DNA of 64,000 nt from Chrysomallon squamiferum (lineage: Eukaryota > Mollusca > Gastropoda > Neomphalida > Peltospiridae), in contig CM022679.1 of NCBI GenBank assembly GCA_012295275.1, positions 14,729,342 through 14,793,341 of the forward strand. Direction: 5' to 3'. A program made the position numbers and the translations under genes. Below the pieces are notes generated by a model that searched no databases, was not told the DNA's origin, and worked only from the letters and a program-made list of their open reading frames with translations. Below, one piece after another: positions 16,130 through 26,478 of the stretch; the first letter of the stretch is position 1; each line of letters starts with the position of its first letter.

Positions 16130-16235
16130 TTCTCATTCAGGTGTGCCTGGTGAACCTTTACCTGTAACGAGTGAAGAAGATATTTTTGACTACATAGACT
16201 ATGAGTACAAAAAACCCAGTGAAAGAAGCATGTGA
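2378..16235 (+). CDS. POLB: DNA polymerase beta, complete 13-exon gene
   Basis: This nuclear family X polymerase fills short gaps and removes the 5'-deoxyribose phosphate in base excision repair. Exons: 2378-2441, 3420-3544, 4071-4145, 7571-7629, 8289-8338, 9198-9249, 9569-9623, 11316-11388, 11828-11898, 12326-12412, 12991-13055, 13643-13782, 16141-16235. All introns are GT-AG. The exons sum to 1011 nt, giving 336 aa against 335 in human. It starts [12 protein letters not shown]. The 8-kDa lyase domain keeps the Schiff-base lysine (K73, human K72). The helix-hairpin-helix SGIGPAAA is present. The palm has GDID with catalytic D191 and D193, and RRIDIR with D257. The nucleotide-selecting YFTGSD motif is intact, and the protein ends in the usual [11 protein letters not shown] tail. 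Nothing is broken, so it should be an active enzyme. An AATAAA lies 15 bp after the stop. Confidence 0.97.
2793..3233. mobile_element. MITE-like element with 25-bp terminal inverted repeats, POLB intron 1
   Basis: The left end (2793-2817) and the reverse complement of the right end (3209-3233) match at 24 of 25 positions, both reading CTGTTRACCCTCAATTTCAC then AGACT. The 441-bp body is AT-rich and has no ORF of note. The size, long inverted ends and lack of coding capacity fit a non-autonomous DNA transposon, perhaps pogo/Tc1-like. I cannot see a clear target-site duplication. Confidence 0.7.
4149..4190. repeat. (ATT)n microsatellite
   Basis: It begins a few bases after the donor of POLB exon 3. 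The rest of intron 3 (to about 7570) is AT-rich with short homopolymers and a GT run near 6980-7006. I see no exon in it. Confidence 0.95.
9897..9983. repeat. 87-bp foldback hairpin in POLB intron 7
   Basis: Two arms of about 40 bp (about 9897-9936 and 9944-9983) are inverted copies of each other with a few mismatches. Both include TATTTTTAAAAGCAG and TCATGAA, and the loop is only a few bases. The structure would extrude as a cruciform or fold in pre-mRNA. It could be a tiny foldback or MITE remnant. Confidence 0.7.
11191..11244. repeat. (CT)n microsatellite
   Basis: A pure CT run upstream of POLB exon 8. The remainder of intron 7 (10000-10900) is less AT-rich and may hold an old repeat, but I recognise none. 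Confidence 0.95.
13795..14262. repeat. Compound TTA/TAG triplet satellite in the last POLB intron
   Basis: About 470 bp of alternating (ATT)n and (AGT)n blocks punctuated by ATCATTATT. The block order recurs several times (TCATTATT, then TTA or TAATA, then AGTAGTAGT), so it is a higher-order minisatellite, not a simple run. The long Leu/Ile frames in it are artefacts. Confidence 0.9.
15016..15142. repeat. (ATT)n microsatellite, interrupted
   Basis: Triplet run with two TTTAAA interruptions, in the last POLB intron. Confidence 0.95.
15785..15873 (+). pseudogene. Decayed partial copy of POLB exon 8 with its acceptor
   Basis: This stretch in the last POLB intron closely matches the end of intron 7 and the first ~30 bases of exon 8 (compare 11276-11345). 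It has the same GTTTGTTTAATTAAAAA, TTTATATTA and AG acceptor, then GATGCTGTAATAGGAACTAT against GATACTGCAATAGGAGCTAT in the real exon. The match stops after AAAACA, so no donor is retained. It is a partial internal duplication, not a usable exon. Confidence 0.85.
16065..16128. repeat. (ATT)n microsatellite at the acceptor of POLB exon 13
   Basis: The run ends 12 bases before exon 13 and displaces most of a normal polypyrimidine tract. Only TTTTCTCATTCAG remains. Confidence 0.95.
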
Positions 16236-16249
16236 TCAAAATCATCTTT

Positions 16250-16255
16250 AATAAA
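16250..16255 (+). terminator. Candidate POLB poly(A) signal AATAAA
   Basis: This hexamer starts 15 bases after the POLB stop codon, which would give a very short 3' UTR. Other AATAAA hexamers occur downstream (for example near 17283), so a longer 3' UTR is possible. Confidence 0.45.
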
Positions 16256-16299
16256 AGAACTTTTATTTCCTCTGTCAAAGCTAGGTGTGAATACAGCAA

Positions 16300-17630
16300 A
16301 AATTAAATTAAATTAATACATGGCTAATAATGCACTTTTGGGAAATCAGACCAAAATAAATTATGAGTAGCCTCCCTTTCAGATTAAACTCCTTACAGAA
16401 TTAAAAATGCTGCTCATTTTCTTCATATTACCCAGTACATGCAAAAGAAATGTTAGAAATAAGAGTAGATAGTTCTGTGAATAACATGACTCACATTTTG
16501 TGCATTAATATTATAACTGTATTTCATATTTTACAAATGTCATCTTTATCCATTACATTTTTCTAATATCAATGAAACAATTTCTATTTTTTATATTTTT
16601 TTATTTTTTATATTTTATACATTATTAGCTTGAGAAATTATTATATTTCCATTTAATTTAGTAGAATATTTTTGAATTTTTAAATATTAATAGAATGATT
16701 TTTATATTTTAACATTTTGTGAAATTAATTCTCTTCAAGCCATTAAATCAATTAAACGTTTAAGACTTTTCTAATAACAGTAGAATGAATTTTCGAATTT
16801 TTACAAGTATTTTATCAGTGATATTAATGATTTGATCCAATTAAATTAACTGAACATTTAGAACATTTCTAATGTTAATTTAATGATACTGCATAATAAT
16901 TATTTTTAACCATCTGCAAATTTTTAAATACTAATAGTTTCATAATGTATATTATGATTTTTGTGAAGTTAAACATTTATATATATACTGTATAATTTTT
17001 AAACATTAATCACCTTGATATCTGTTAAATAAATAATATTACCAGCTATCTTTTTAATGTAAGTCAAAATGTCTATGTTTAGTTAAGAAGGTATATAATT
17101 ACAAGTATTATAGATTTTTTTGTTAAATTGCAAATGCATTAAAAAGTTAGACAACAGCTTGTCAACAAAGAGGATTGATTAGTTGTACAAGTTCAGACAT
17201 ACAAAATTTCATGTGTTACTGTTTTATTTTAAATCTTTTTTTTCTTTTGTTTTTCATTTAATATTTATTTATTTGTATTGTAAATAAATGAAATGTATCA
17301 TTTTGTTAAGTATTTTCAGCATAACTTTACCAGAGCGTTTACACATTTTGTTTTAAACATAATTTACAAATAGTTTATCAGTTTTTGAAACATTTTTCTC
17401 AGGTGGAAATATTTACTTTGAAGTCCGAAATAAACCATTTTTATTTTATTTTTTTCAAATGTGTTTTTGTTTTGTTTTGCTGTGAAACAAATGAAAATAC
17501 GTCTGTCGGTGTTTCGTTGTGATGACGTTTACCAGTTACGTGGAATTAATGAGAGCTTTAAAACCAGATCACAAGTGTTTAATATAGCACATGCTTAGTA
17601 AACCAGTTTTGTAATAACAACAACATTATA
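16300..17630. other. Intergenic, no gene seen
   Basis: AT-rich sequence after POLB with stop codons in all frames. It may include POLB 3' UTR. Confidence 0.6.
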
Positions 17631-17634
17631 AGGG

Positions 17635-18228
17635 TTCTTGCACATCACATGTGAACGTTTCGTCGCTGAAGTTGCCTCTGTGTCGCGGTTGCGTCAATGG
17701 TTGCACAACGGACGCGATTTTCGTTGCGGTTTTCAGTGCGATTTCACGGAAACGTACTCACGTTAAAATTAGGCGTTACAAAAATGAATATTAATAGATT
17801 ATGGCGTTAATGGGCATAATTAATATTTACAGAATAGTCAGAATTATTATTCTCGTACTTAGTGCAGACAAGGTACAGCTTTACATTTTTCAGCTACCTT
17901 CAATGGTAAGGCTTTCTGGTACAGTATTGGGGGGGGGTTGTACATGAATAATAATGCCTTTTTTTTTACAAGACGAAATCCAGATCGATAGAAATAACCT
18001 CACCATTGAATTTTTTATATATATAGCAGCTATGTTTAATAACGGAAAATATTATCAGTTTCTTTTTGCAAAAATCCTTGCATAAATCAAGGCGTCAGTC
18101 GCTTTTGGCGTGCAAGCTTCAGCGTGAAGGTCTTTGTTCCATATCGCGGCGAAAACCGCAGTAAAATGCCCATAATTAACACGTAGCACATACTGAATAT
18201 TATTTTCAAAAATCATCGTGTGCAAGAA
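17635..18228. mobile_element. Possible non-autonomous DNA element with TTCTTGCACA inverted ends
   Basis: A 594-bp stretch starts with TTCTTGCACA (17635-17644) and ends with the exact complement TGTGCAAGAA (18219-18228). Inside, both flanks are CpG-rich, unlike the surroundings, and share inverted motifs such as GCGGTTTTC/GAAAACCGC and GGGCATAATTA/TAATTATGGGC-like sequences. This fits a MITE. The short termini and the lack of a clear target-site duplication keep confidence low. Confidence 0.4.
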
Positions 18229-18362
18229 ATTGTTTTTATTGTTGCGATAATAGTAATAAATGTAATAATAACTGTCTGAAATGTTGATAAATTAAATCAC
18301 TGTAAAATAAAAAAAAACATCAGTCATCTTGAGATGCTTATATTAAATCTTACACTTTATTA

Positions 18363-18690
18363 TTAGCAAACACTGTTGTTGTGGTTTATTCGGAAAATAT
18401 GAACACGTACTCTTTTTTTGTTGTTATTCTCGTCTGACAGCAAGAAATCTTTTATATAACCCTTTCCATAAACAGAAAAGTCCTTACTACGATTTTTGAT
18501 TAACATGTCCATGGTCTTAAATGGACTCTTTTTGAAATGAGGCAAAAACACTTTTAAAATTTTGGCGAGCGGTCTGTTCGATAAACCTGTTTGATGTCTG
18601 ATGTCAGTTATGTCTTTCATCGCAGTGATGTCGGTAGACTTCAAACGGTAACCGTAGACATTAACAAATTCATTCGGAATAGAGATTTAT
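18363..18690 (-). repeat. Repeated coding-like fragment at the left edge of the segmental duplication
   Basis: A minus-strand open frame of 93 codons from 18644 continues upstream without an ATG and looks coding-like (LKSTDITAMKDI, then HFKKSPFKTMDM). The same sequence recurs at 48800-49020, where a small deletion shifts the frame to a stop. A partial inverted copy lies at 19525-19610 and a shorter piece near 39083. Recurrence in both orientations suggests a dispersed repeat or gene fragment, not a functioning gene. I do not recognise the protein. Confidence 0.45.
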
Positions 18691-20189
18691 ATTTTATAAT
18701 AAAATACTTTAATAATAATAATAATAATAATAAAAATCGTCAATTTTGGTAAGAGCATTTGCCTCATTTGCCTCAGTATAGTTACGGCTATGGAATCGCA
18801 AGGCACTAACGTAACGAGAAACAATAGTGTGAGCGCATTGAAGAAATTTTACTTCTTAGACGAATTCCTTCAGTTATTTTTAATCAATCATTTTATATAC
18901 ATATATTTCTGCATTACATCTTCACAGATGTGTATTGGCAACATGAGGACATAATTTGCGTCCCCTGTTGTTGAACGAATTATCGTAAGTACTCTCTTCA
19001 GTGAATACATTTCTAGTTCCCAGTGGTGAGAGATCGTTAACTTCTTAAACTGTTAACACGTCCCAGCTGTTACTCACACCAACTCAAAGCACAGAAATTC
19101 TAATTCATTTAATTCAAGCTGAAAGAATATTTACAGTATTAATATTTCCTGACTGCTACACATAATTAATAATTTGGTCAGTGTATCAACTGGATGGAGC
19201 TTAATTAATTTCCAGACGTATATAGTTTAATTAAGACTGTGTGAATTCGTGCTGTGAGTAGAGACTTAACAAAAAGGTTAAATTTAACTAATATGCTGTG
19301 GTTTTTTATTTTTATTTTTGTAATTTTTTTTAATTAAAATACTTTTTCGATACGCCTGTGAGCGTTAATTTTGTAATTATACTAGTTTTAATAATATAAC
19401 TTGTGTTTATTATTATTATTATTTTTATTTATTTATTTTTTATTTTTTAATGTTTTTATTTATTTTATTATTATTATTATTTTATTTTTTTTGTTGAAAG
19501 TATTATATGTATTTGTATTGCATCAGGCATCAAACAGGTTTATCGAACAGACCGCTCGCCCACATTTCTTAAAGTGTTTTTGACTCATTTCAAAAAGAGT
19601 TTAGTTACGGCCAAGAACAAGCTCATATTTTGTCGAAGAATCTGAATCACCATCCTTGAAACAAATAGTTTTGGTGAAATGTATATTTCTTACATTCTTT
19701 CAGAACATTTAAAAAAAACTAGATATGTTAAATTTATGCTTCTGCTTTATCAGATCGGAACAGAAACAGTAAACGAGACCGCAGTCGTAAGAAAGGCAAT
19801 CTGACAAAACAAATAACAGCTGTTCATTTTCTATTTATTTATTTACTTCTTACTTTTTTTAATTTTTTAATTTTAATTTTATTATTTGATTTTTTTTAGG
19901 GGACTCAATTCTGAAATGGAATACAAAGCGTACGGAATCTCAGTCTAGTGTCAACGATAACCACATTAAACTCCCTCCCTTCTTTTATTTTATTTTATTT
20001 TATTTCAAATATAGTAAGAGGCAGTGAAATAATTTGTTTCTTTATATTTGTGTCTGTTCGTCCGATAATCTGTGTACACTAATAAACTTGGCCACCCATC
20101 CGACAGTATTGAAATGAGAAAAAGCCAGAGGAAAAAAATATCTGTTTAAACTGCTACGAAATAACTAATTCATTATAATAGATGTTATA

Positions 20190-23100
20190 ATGGTTCATCA
20201 CAAACATATCTGGATACTTATAATTTTGCTTTGTTTGTCCGGAATTATGCAGTTTGTCATTTATACAGCCTTCAGCACCGTTAAAACTACGCAAAAACAA
20301 CGTACGCTGCAGGCAATCAAGGAAAATCGTTGGGAATTCTTCGATATGGTCTGTTCAAAAGTAATAGAGAACAAATCAGATTCCGCATACTGGATATCCA
20401 AATACTTGGAATTTCAAAAGGAATTTGGTAATAACGTGGATGAATATACTAATAAATTTGCAATGCCAGTGGACTGTTCAAACTTCATCAGTCGTTACGG
20501 ATTCGCAACCGAAGTTACCAAGCAAGAGCTGGAATTTCCGATTGCCTTCGGTATTGTCACTTTCAAAGACCCAGAACAATCAGTGAGATTATTGCGCGCC
20601 ATCTGGCGGCCTCAGAATATCTACTGCATACATATGGACACCAAATCGAGCAGCAGTTTCAAAAGATATATTGAATCCCATGTGAAGTGTTTGGATAATG
20701 TGATTTTCGCTCCAAGAACTGTGGACGTTAGATGGGGCGAATATTCCGTTCTCGAAGCTGATCTGATATGCATGGAGGCACTTTTCAACCACAGAACAAA
20801 GTGGAAATATTTCATAAATTTAACAGGACAGGAATTTCCGCTGAAAACTAATTACGAACTTGTTAAAATTCTAACATTTTACGCCGGTGGGAACGACATA
20901 TATGGACAGTTTCACAGGTAAGTGTGCATAAAATAAATTTAAATGTTCTTCTTCTTCACTTCTCTTTCCCTTTTCTCTATTAAGAGAATTTAAGCTTGAC
21001 CTCTAGATGGACATACATAATAAACCAAATCCACTAGGACAGACGTTCTAACACTCACGTACGTACGCTGAATAACGAAATTATGGACAAACACATTTTA
21101 TCATTGAATCAATGAAACAAATTTGAAAGCAAATTATGGACAAACACATTGTATCATTGAATCAATGAAACAAATTCGAAAGCAAATTATGGTCAAACAC
21201 ATTGTATCATTGAATCAATGAAACAAATTTGAAAGCAAATTTATTTTTCAACAGGATGAACAAAGGTCGCTTGCCAACAGGTATACCGCCACCACATGGA
21301 ATCAGACCAGCCAAGGGACCTGTTCACATAGCAGCAAGTAGAGGCTTTGTAGACTACGTGTTCAATAATCAAACAGCCAAGGATTTTCTTACCTGGACGA
21401 AACTAATGAAAGTTCCAGACGAAACATTTTTCCCATCTCTTAATACGAACCCTCATCTCAAAGTCCCAGGATCATTAAAAAGTAAGAGAAAACACTTTAG
21501 GTGGAAACCGAATAATTTGGAATTATATTTTATTTGAGAAAATTAAATAAACCAGTAAATTTAATTGTTGGGATGTTGATGCAAGGATTTGGTTGTAAGC
21601 AAATTAAAAAATATAAAAGTAATACTACGTAGGGAATCGCACACAGAAAAAAAAAAAAAAAAAAAAAAAAAAATATGTTTACATATATAATAAGAATAAA
21701 GCAAAAAATAAAAAATATAATAAAAAATAAATAAAACCGTGACTGATGTTGCAGAAATGGAAGGATAGTCTGAAGCAGAATGTCATCAATGTAATGCCGA
21801 GCTTTCAGATTTCTGTTAACCAGTGATGTTCTCTCCTGCCCACAAATCCCTCGCCACATCATGACACGTCCTCCTCGTTAAGGCTGTAAAGGCACTATCT
21901 TCCCTTAACTCTGAACAAACAGAACCGGCTTTAATCAGTGAAAACTACGCTCTGCCAAAGTCACAGTCAACCCCATATCAACCTCAGATGATTTAGAACT
22001 ACCAATATGTCATCTATATGATATGTAAGATTTTATTTCATGAGCCCCCAGTCTTTTGTCAGCTAACTGTAATATGACCCAAAGCATCTGTTGTTGATGT
22101 CTTGGGCTAACTGGATACGACCTTTCTGTCTGTAACTTTGCGTCAAGTTGGTTGCAGCAGCTCGGTTCTTGAATTCATAACTCGAGTGTCATTCGTGGCA
22201 TTCCTATTGTGATTTATTTTACACATTCCGTCTGGTTGCACGTGCAGTTTCGCTTGTTCACGATGCACGTGCTATTCGCGTTTTCGCTTATAATCTATTG
22301 CCCCAAAACCTGCCTTGGAGGGGGATCATTTTCTGCATTACAATAGTGTTGCGTTTCGGTCTATGTTTTTAAACTGATCAAGTTTCACCTAGTTTTTAAG
22401 TTTTTCTGAAATTTCATTAATAAAGTTTCTATATATGTAGTACTGGCCATTGTTTGGCAGTCAGCAATTTCTCTTCAAATATTTATTTACTAAATTTATG
22501 CACATAAAATGCTGAAAAATTACATCTTAAAACTTTAATCGAGAACAAGAGAAATAATTTAATTTTAAAATGTTAACGAGCATTCCTAGCTTAGATAATT
22601 AACTTTATAGTTGTTTTAAAGATATGTATCGATATATTTTTAAATAGCATCCGATACAAAAAGATGTTTATTTATTTACGTGCTTTTAATGTTATATCGA
22701 CAAAATGTTTATATACATAATTTTCATGCGAGTCATAATTAATTTCACATGTATTTATTTGTTTCAAGGTTGTATAGACAGAAGTTTTAATTTATTTACA
22801 TTACCTATAAGTTATAATTAACCGTGTATTTTATTTGTTTTCAAATTTATATCCAGACTGTTATTAACTTACATTAGTAAGTTCAAACGTATTTTTTGTT
22901 TTCAAGTTCATATCGACAGAAGACGTTCGACTGATTATTTCTACCGATCGATGGTTCGGTTCAAAATCTTTTCTTATCGAGAAAACGATCCGAAATGCAC
23001 CACGAAGAAAGTCCATGCCGTCTGCATATTTGGAATTAGTGATCTCCACCGGCTAACCAGAGCACCACACCTGTTTGTGAATAAATTCCACCAATCGTAC

Positions 23101-23235
23101 GAACCGCTCGCCTACGACTGTCTCGAACGTTGGATTTTCAAGAAACTTATTTCAGAGAATCAAGGCAACCGAAACTTTGACCTATCGCCTTATAAACATT
23201 TGGATTTCGTAAACAACTGTTATTGTTCTGATTAA
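20190..23235 (+). CDS. GT14 core-2/I-branching beta-1,6-GlcNAc-transferase-like enzyme, copy 1
   Basis: A Golgi type II membrane glycosyltransferase, expected to add beta-1,6-GlcNAc (or xylose, in relatives) to O-glycans or polylactosamine. Exons are 20190-20917, 21255-21481 and 22907-23235, total 1284 nt, 427 aa, close to human GCNT1 (428 aa). Residues 1-6 are cytosolic and 7-27 form the membrane anchor. The family blocks are in order: FPIAFGIVTFKDPEQSVRLL, WRPQNIYCIHMD, NVIFAPRTVDVRWGEYSVLE, INLTGQEFPLKTNYE, PPPHGIRPAKGPVHIAASRG, VPDETFFPSL and APHLFVNKF. E299 in PDE aligns with the catalytic glutamate of C2GnT1. Luminal cysteines, including the C-terminal NNCYC, are kept. The exon 3 acceptor at 22905-22906 was chosen because it is the only one nearby that keeps frame and aligns gap-free with copy 3. 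Acceptor specificity cannot be read from sequence. Confidence 0.92.
21076..21240. repeat. Three-copy ~54-bp tandem repeat before GT14 copy 1 exon 2
   Basis: Three near-identical units containing ATTGAATCAATGAAACAAAT, ending at the acceptor region. Copy 2 of the gene has two full units and a truncated first one (51733-51880). Confidence 0.9.
21530..22270 (-). mobile_element. Tc1/mariner-like transposase relic in GT14 copy 1 intron 2
   Basis: Minus-strand translation contains a typical Tc1-family core stretch (VMMWRGICGQERTSLV, then ARHYIDDILLQTILPFL). Upstream is a broken VVFTD/SRFCLF-like segment, and further upstream (about 22080-22160) a QKGRIQLAQDINNR helix-turn-helix-like piece. Stops and frameshifts separate the pieces, so it is dead. 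It is inserted antisense to the host gene. The duplicated gene has the same relic with its middle deleted, so insertion predates duplication. Confidence 0.75.
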
Positions 23236-23419
23236 GGGCGTATCCAGGATTTTAAGTCAATTTTCGTTAACAGTTCCTGTTTGTTCATCACTGTTTTTTA
23301 ATAAATGGAAATAATGTTTCTATCTTGACATTATTCATAAATATTTTAATTGTAAATCGTTTATTGCATCTAGTTGAAAACATCTGGAGATGATAAAAAT
23401 AAATCGTAACTGTTTTTGT

Positions 23420-23451
23420 GTATGTGTATGTGTGTGTGTGTGTGTGTGTGT
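23420..23451. repeat. (GT)n microsatellite
   Basis: A short GT run downstream of GT14 copy 1. The second copy has a shorter interrupted version at 54355-54380. Confidence 0.9.
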
Positions 23452-23672
23452 GCTAAAACTGATTTGGGAGTGATTCAGTTCAGTCACTATGTTACGTCTG
23501 TTTTGACATGAAGAAACGAAAAAAAAAAAAAAAAAAATAAAAAATAAAACAACACAGCTGTGTCTGGATTTCTCAATGACTGAATAAAAACTTACTAAGA
23601 ATCCATGTCACACACGTGTTGATTTCAGCTAAAATTACTACACTTGCCTGCAGCTGTCAGATGAGAAATCTT

Positions 23673-25929
23673 ACCGCTATTATTATTTTATTTATTTATT
23701 TATTTTATTTATTTTATTTATTTATTTTTATTTTTATTTTTTTGGCTTAGTCGAATCGCAGTTCCACATACAAATACATAAATTACATGATCCTATTCTA
23801 AAACAGTACACATGTAAGTGCGTTGTCTTTCTAAATAGTTATTTTTATTTTCTCGCTGTCTACTTAGTTTAATTTTCTTGATATCTAGTTACTTCGATTT
23901 TCTGGCCGCAAAGTGTAACTTTACCCCCCCCTCCAAAAAACCCCCTCTTTATTAACTGATCGTACCCAATGTTGAATTTTCAAAGTGGTTTTTTTAATTT
24001 TTTTTATTATTATTATTACCATTATATATATTGCATTCTTTCTATATATTTAATATTATTATCCTTTTTTAATACTATTTTTTTAATTTTTTTTATGTAA
24101 CACACGCAAGTTAATTTGTATAAAAAACTAAACTTTTCTTCTTATTTTTTAAATGTCTCATTTATTTATTTATTTATCTAACTGTTTATTTATTTCTTTG
24201 TATGTTTCTTAGTTTATTTATTTATTATAGAGCTTAACTTATCAGTTTCACTGATTACAAACATTAACTTTGCATTTTTCATCAAAACCAGATTTTTTTT
24301 AGTCTGCTCATGCAATTTCCCCTCACTTCTTATATCGGATAAAAACATGTTTTCTTACCAGTGAAGAGGTTATCCACTGAAGTCTTCCAAGTTTGTTCTG
24401 CATTATTCTATTGCAGTATGTTTTTCCTTTAATAATACATGAAATATACTTTATCTAATAATGAAAACAAAAGTATATGGCATTTATAAAACGTATTTAT
24501 TATATTAACTGTCAATGTAATAATAATAATTAGCATTATAATATAATGCTATAAAAGTCGATGACATTAATGACACAGCAAACTCTACTGTAATTTAATT
24601 CAATTAAAAAAAAAGGTCAGATTTAGTACTAACTCATTTAACAATGTTATACTGGTCACACCCCCCCCCACATGCACACACTCATACATTAATAATGGTT
24701 ATTATCAGTCTCATTTAGTATTCAGAATAATGAAATTACTTTTATTATTTTAAAAGATTATTTTAAAACTTTAGAAATGTAATGGACATTTACTCTTATG
24801 GGTATCATCCCAGTTGTTACACATCCATTTGTCACACACCTTATAAAAACACTGTTATTCAAATGTCTTCTATCAAGTATACAATAATGGATTCATAATC
24901 CCAGTTGTTACACAGTCAGCTTAGGGAATAATTAAGGAATTGATCTCTATTAAGATTTGTCAGAAGTCAAAACAAAAAACAAACAAAGCAAGAAAAAAAA
25001 GCAGTTTGATTTCTGATGATTCTGGAAATTTAATTAATTTTCTGATTCACTGAGCCCAGCAAAAACAACAGCTCACGACAACCGCTCTATCATGTGACTT
25101 GCAGAACCAATCAGACCAAGCATTTTGTTCATCTGATTTCCTGCATCTGTGACAATCGTATATAAACTTATTGTGGTACATAAAGTATACGTGCATAAAG
25201 TATGTATACACACTGAGTAAACGTTAATCACTTCATAAAGCACATAAAGTATGTACACATCTCAACTATATAAAAATTAGGATATTATTTCTTTCTTTCC
25301 CTTTTCGTCCATTAATTAAAGACCCAATTAGTTACAAAACTATATGTTGAAGTTTGATCTAAAACGTCTTGATACACAAAATAAATGAGGTAAATGAAAC
25401 AAGATAAAAACAATCCAAAAAAATCAATGTAATTAAAAATACACACACACAGTATATTTGAATGGATTAAATACATAAAAGTAAAAAGAAAAATAACAAA
25501 ATAAATAGTAATAATAATAATGAATAAATTAACTGAATAGATTCCCAATAATAATTAAAAAAAATAATAAGAAGAAGAACATTAATAATAATAAATAATA
25601 GTAATAGTAATAATCATAGTAGTATTAATAATGCAGACATAAAAAAATTAATACTTTCTCTTCTTAATCAGTGAATATCAATAAAATAAAGGTATGAAAA
25701 GTATTAATTGTATATAATTGTGAAGTATTACAATAAATATATTTAAAAAATATTTATATCAGTGTATTAGAAAATATACATTGTTTATATAACAGTGACA
25801 TAACCTGCAAAGGTTAACACATTACACAAACTTATTGCCTATTTTTTTCTGTTTTCCCTAATTGAAAAGCAAACACAGGTAAATTAAAAGTAAATCACTG
25901 ATAAAGATGTTTTCATTCATTAATACTCA

Positions 25930-25990
<61 letters not shown>

Positions 25991-26400
25991 TAACAACAAT
26001 AAACATTATTCACAAAAAAACACAATTTGATGTATGTTATTTACAAATAAAATAAAGGTAGTGTTAAAATTTCATCACACAAATTAAATCAATTCAACTT
26101 CACACTCATAGCTCAGTGTCAAACAGTTAAATGTAAACACTATTAAATAGAAAAATATTCCTAATTTAAAATTACATTAACTTTATTAATTACTCACTCA
26201 TTTACAATTATTAAATAGATAAATGTAAACACTATTAAATATAAATATTCCTAAAATAATCTTAAATAATTATTCACTAGTTTACAATTCTTGAATAGAA
26301 AAATGTAAACATTATTAACTAAAAAATCATTATAATTTCCTCTTAAATTTAATTTATTAATTATTCACAATTTTATAATTATTAAAGTCAAATTAGTCAT
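23673..26400. other. Intergenic, no gene seen
   Basis: AT-rich with TTTA/TTTAT runs near 23690-23740, a C run at 24661-24670 and an (AAT)n run at 25931-25986. I see no exon with usable splice sites. Confidence 0.6.
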
Positions 26401-26440
26401 TAGTAAATAAAAATATTCCTAATACACTATCATTTATTAT

Positions 26441-26478
26441 TTATTTATCAGAATCAGATGCTTCTGCTGGAAGGTCTC
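26441..26478 (-). other. Terminal mini-exon with stop and poly(A) signals
   Basis: Minus strand: TTCCCTTGCAG acceptor, then two bases completing a codon, then [11 protein letters not shown] and TAA at 26441-26443. It is a diverged copy of A1 ([12 protein letters not shown]) in which a stop has arisen. AATAAA hexamers overlap and follow the stop (minus strand, 26443-26448 and 26433-26438). Confidence 0.65.

Larger units (their letters stand above)
18453..23672. repeat. Segmental duplication, copy 1
   Basis: Collinear with 48799-54642 on the same strand. It covers the fragment at 18.5 kb, the GT14 upstream region, all three GT14 exons and both introns, and sequence to TCTTACCGC at the right edge. 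The copies differ by several large indels: 19430-19890 against 49440-50560 are unrelated, part of the Tc1 relic and neighbouring intron 2 are missing from copy 2, and about 690 bp at 53517-54211 are only in copy 2. Confidence 0.9.

Noticed and set aside
20589-20815. Minus-strand frames inside GT14 exon 1 (and at 51278-51481)
   Set aside because: Antisense shadows of the strongly supported GT14 coding exon.
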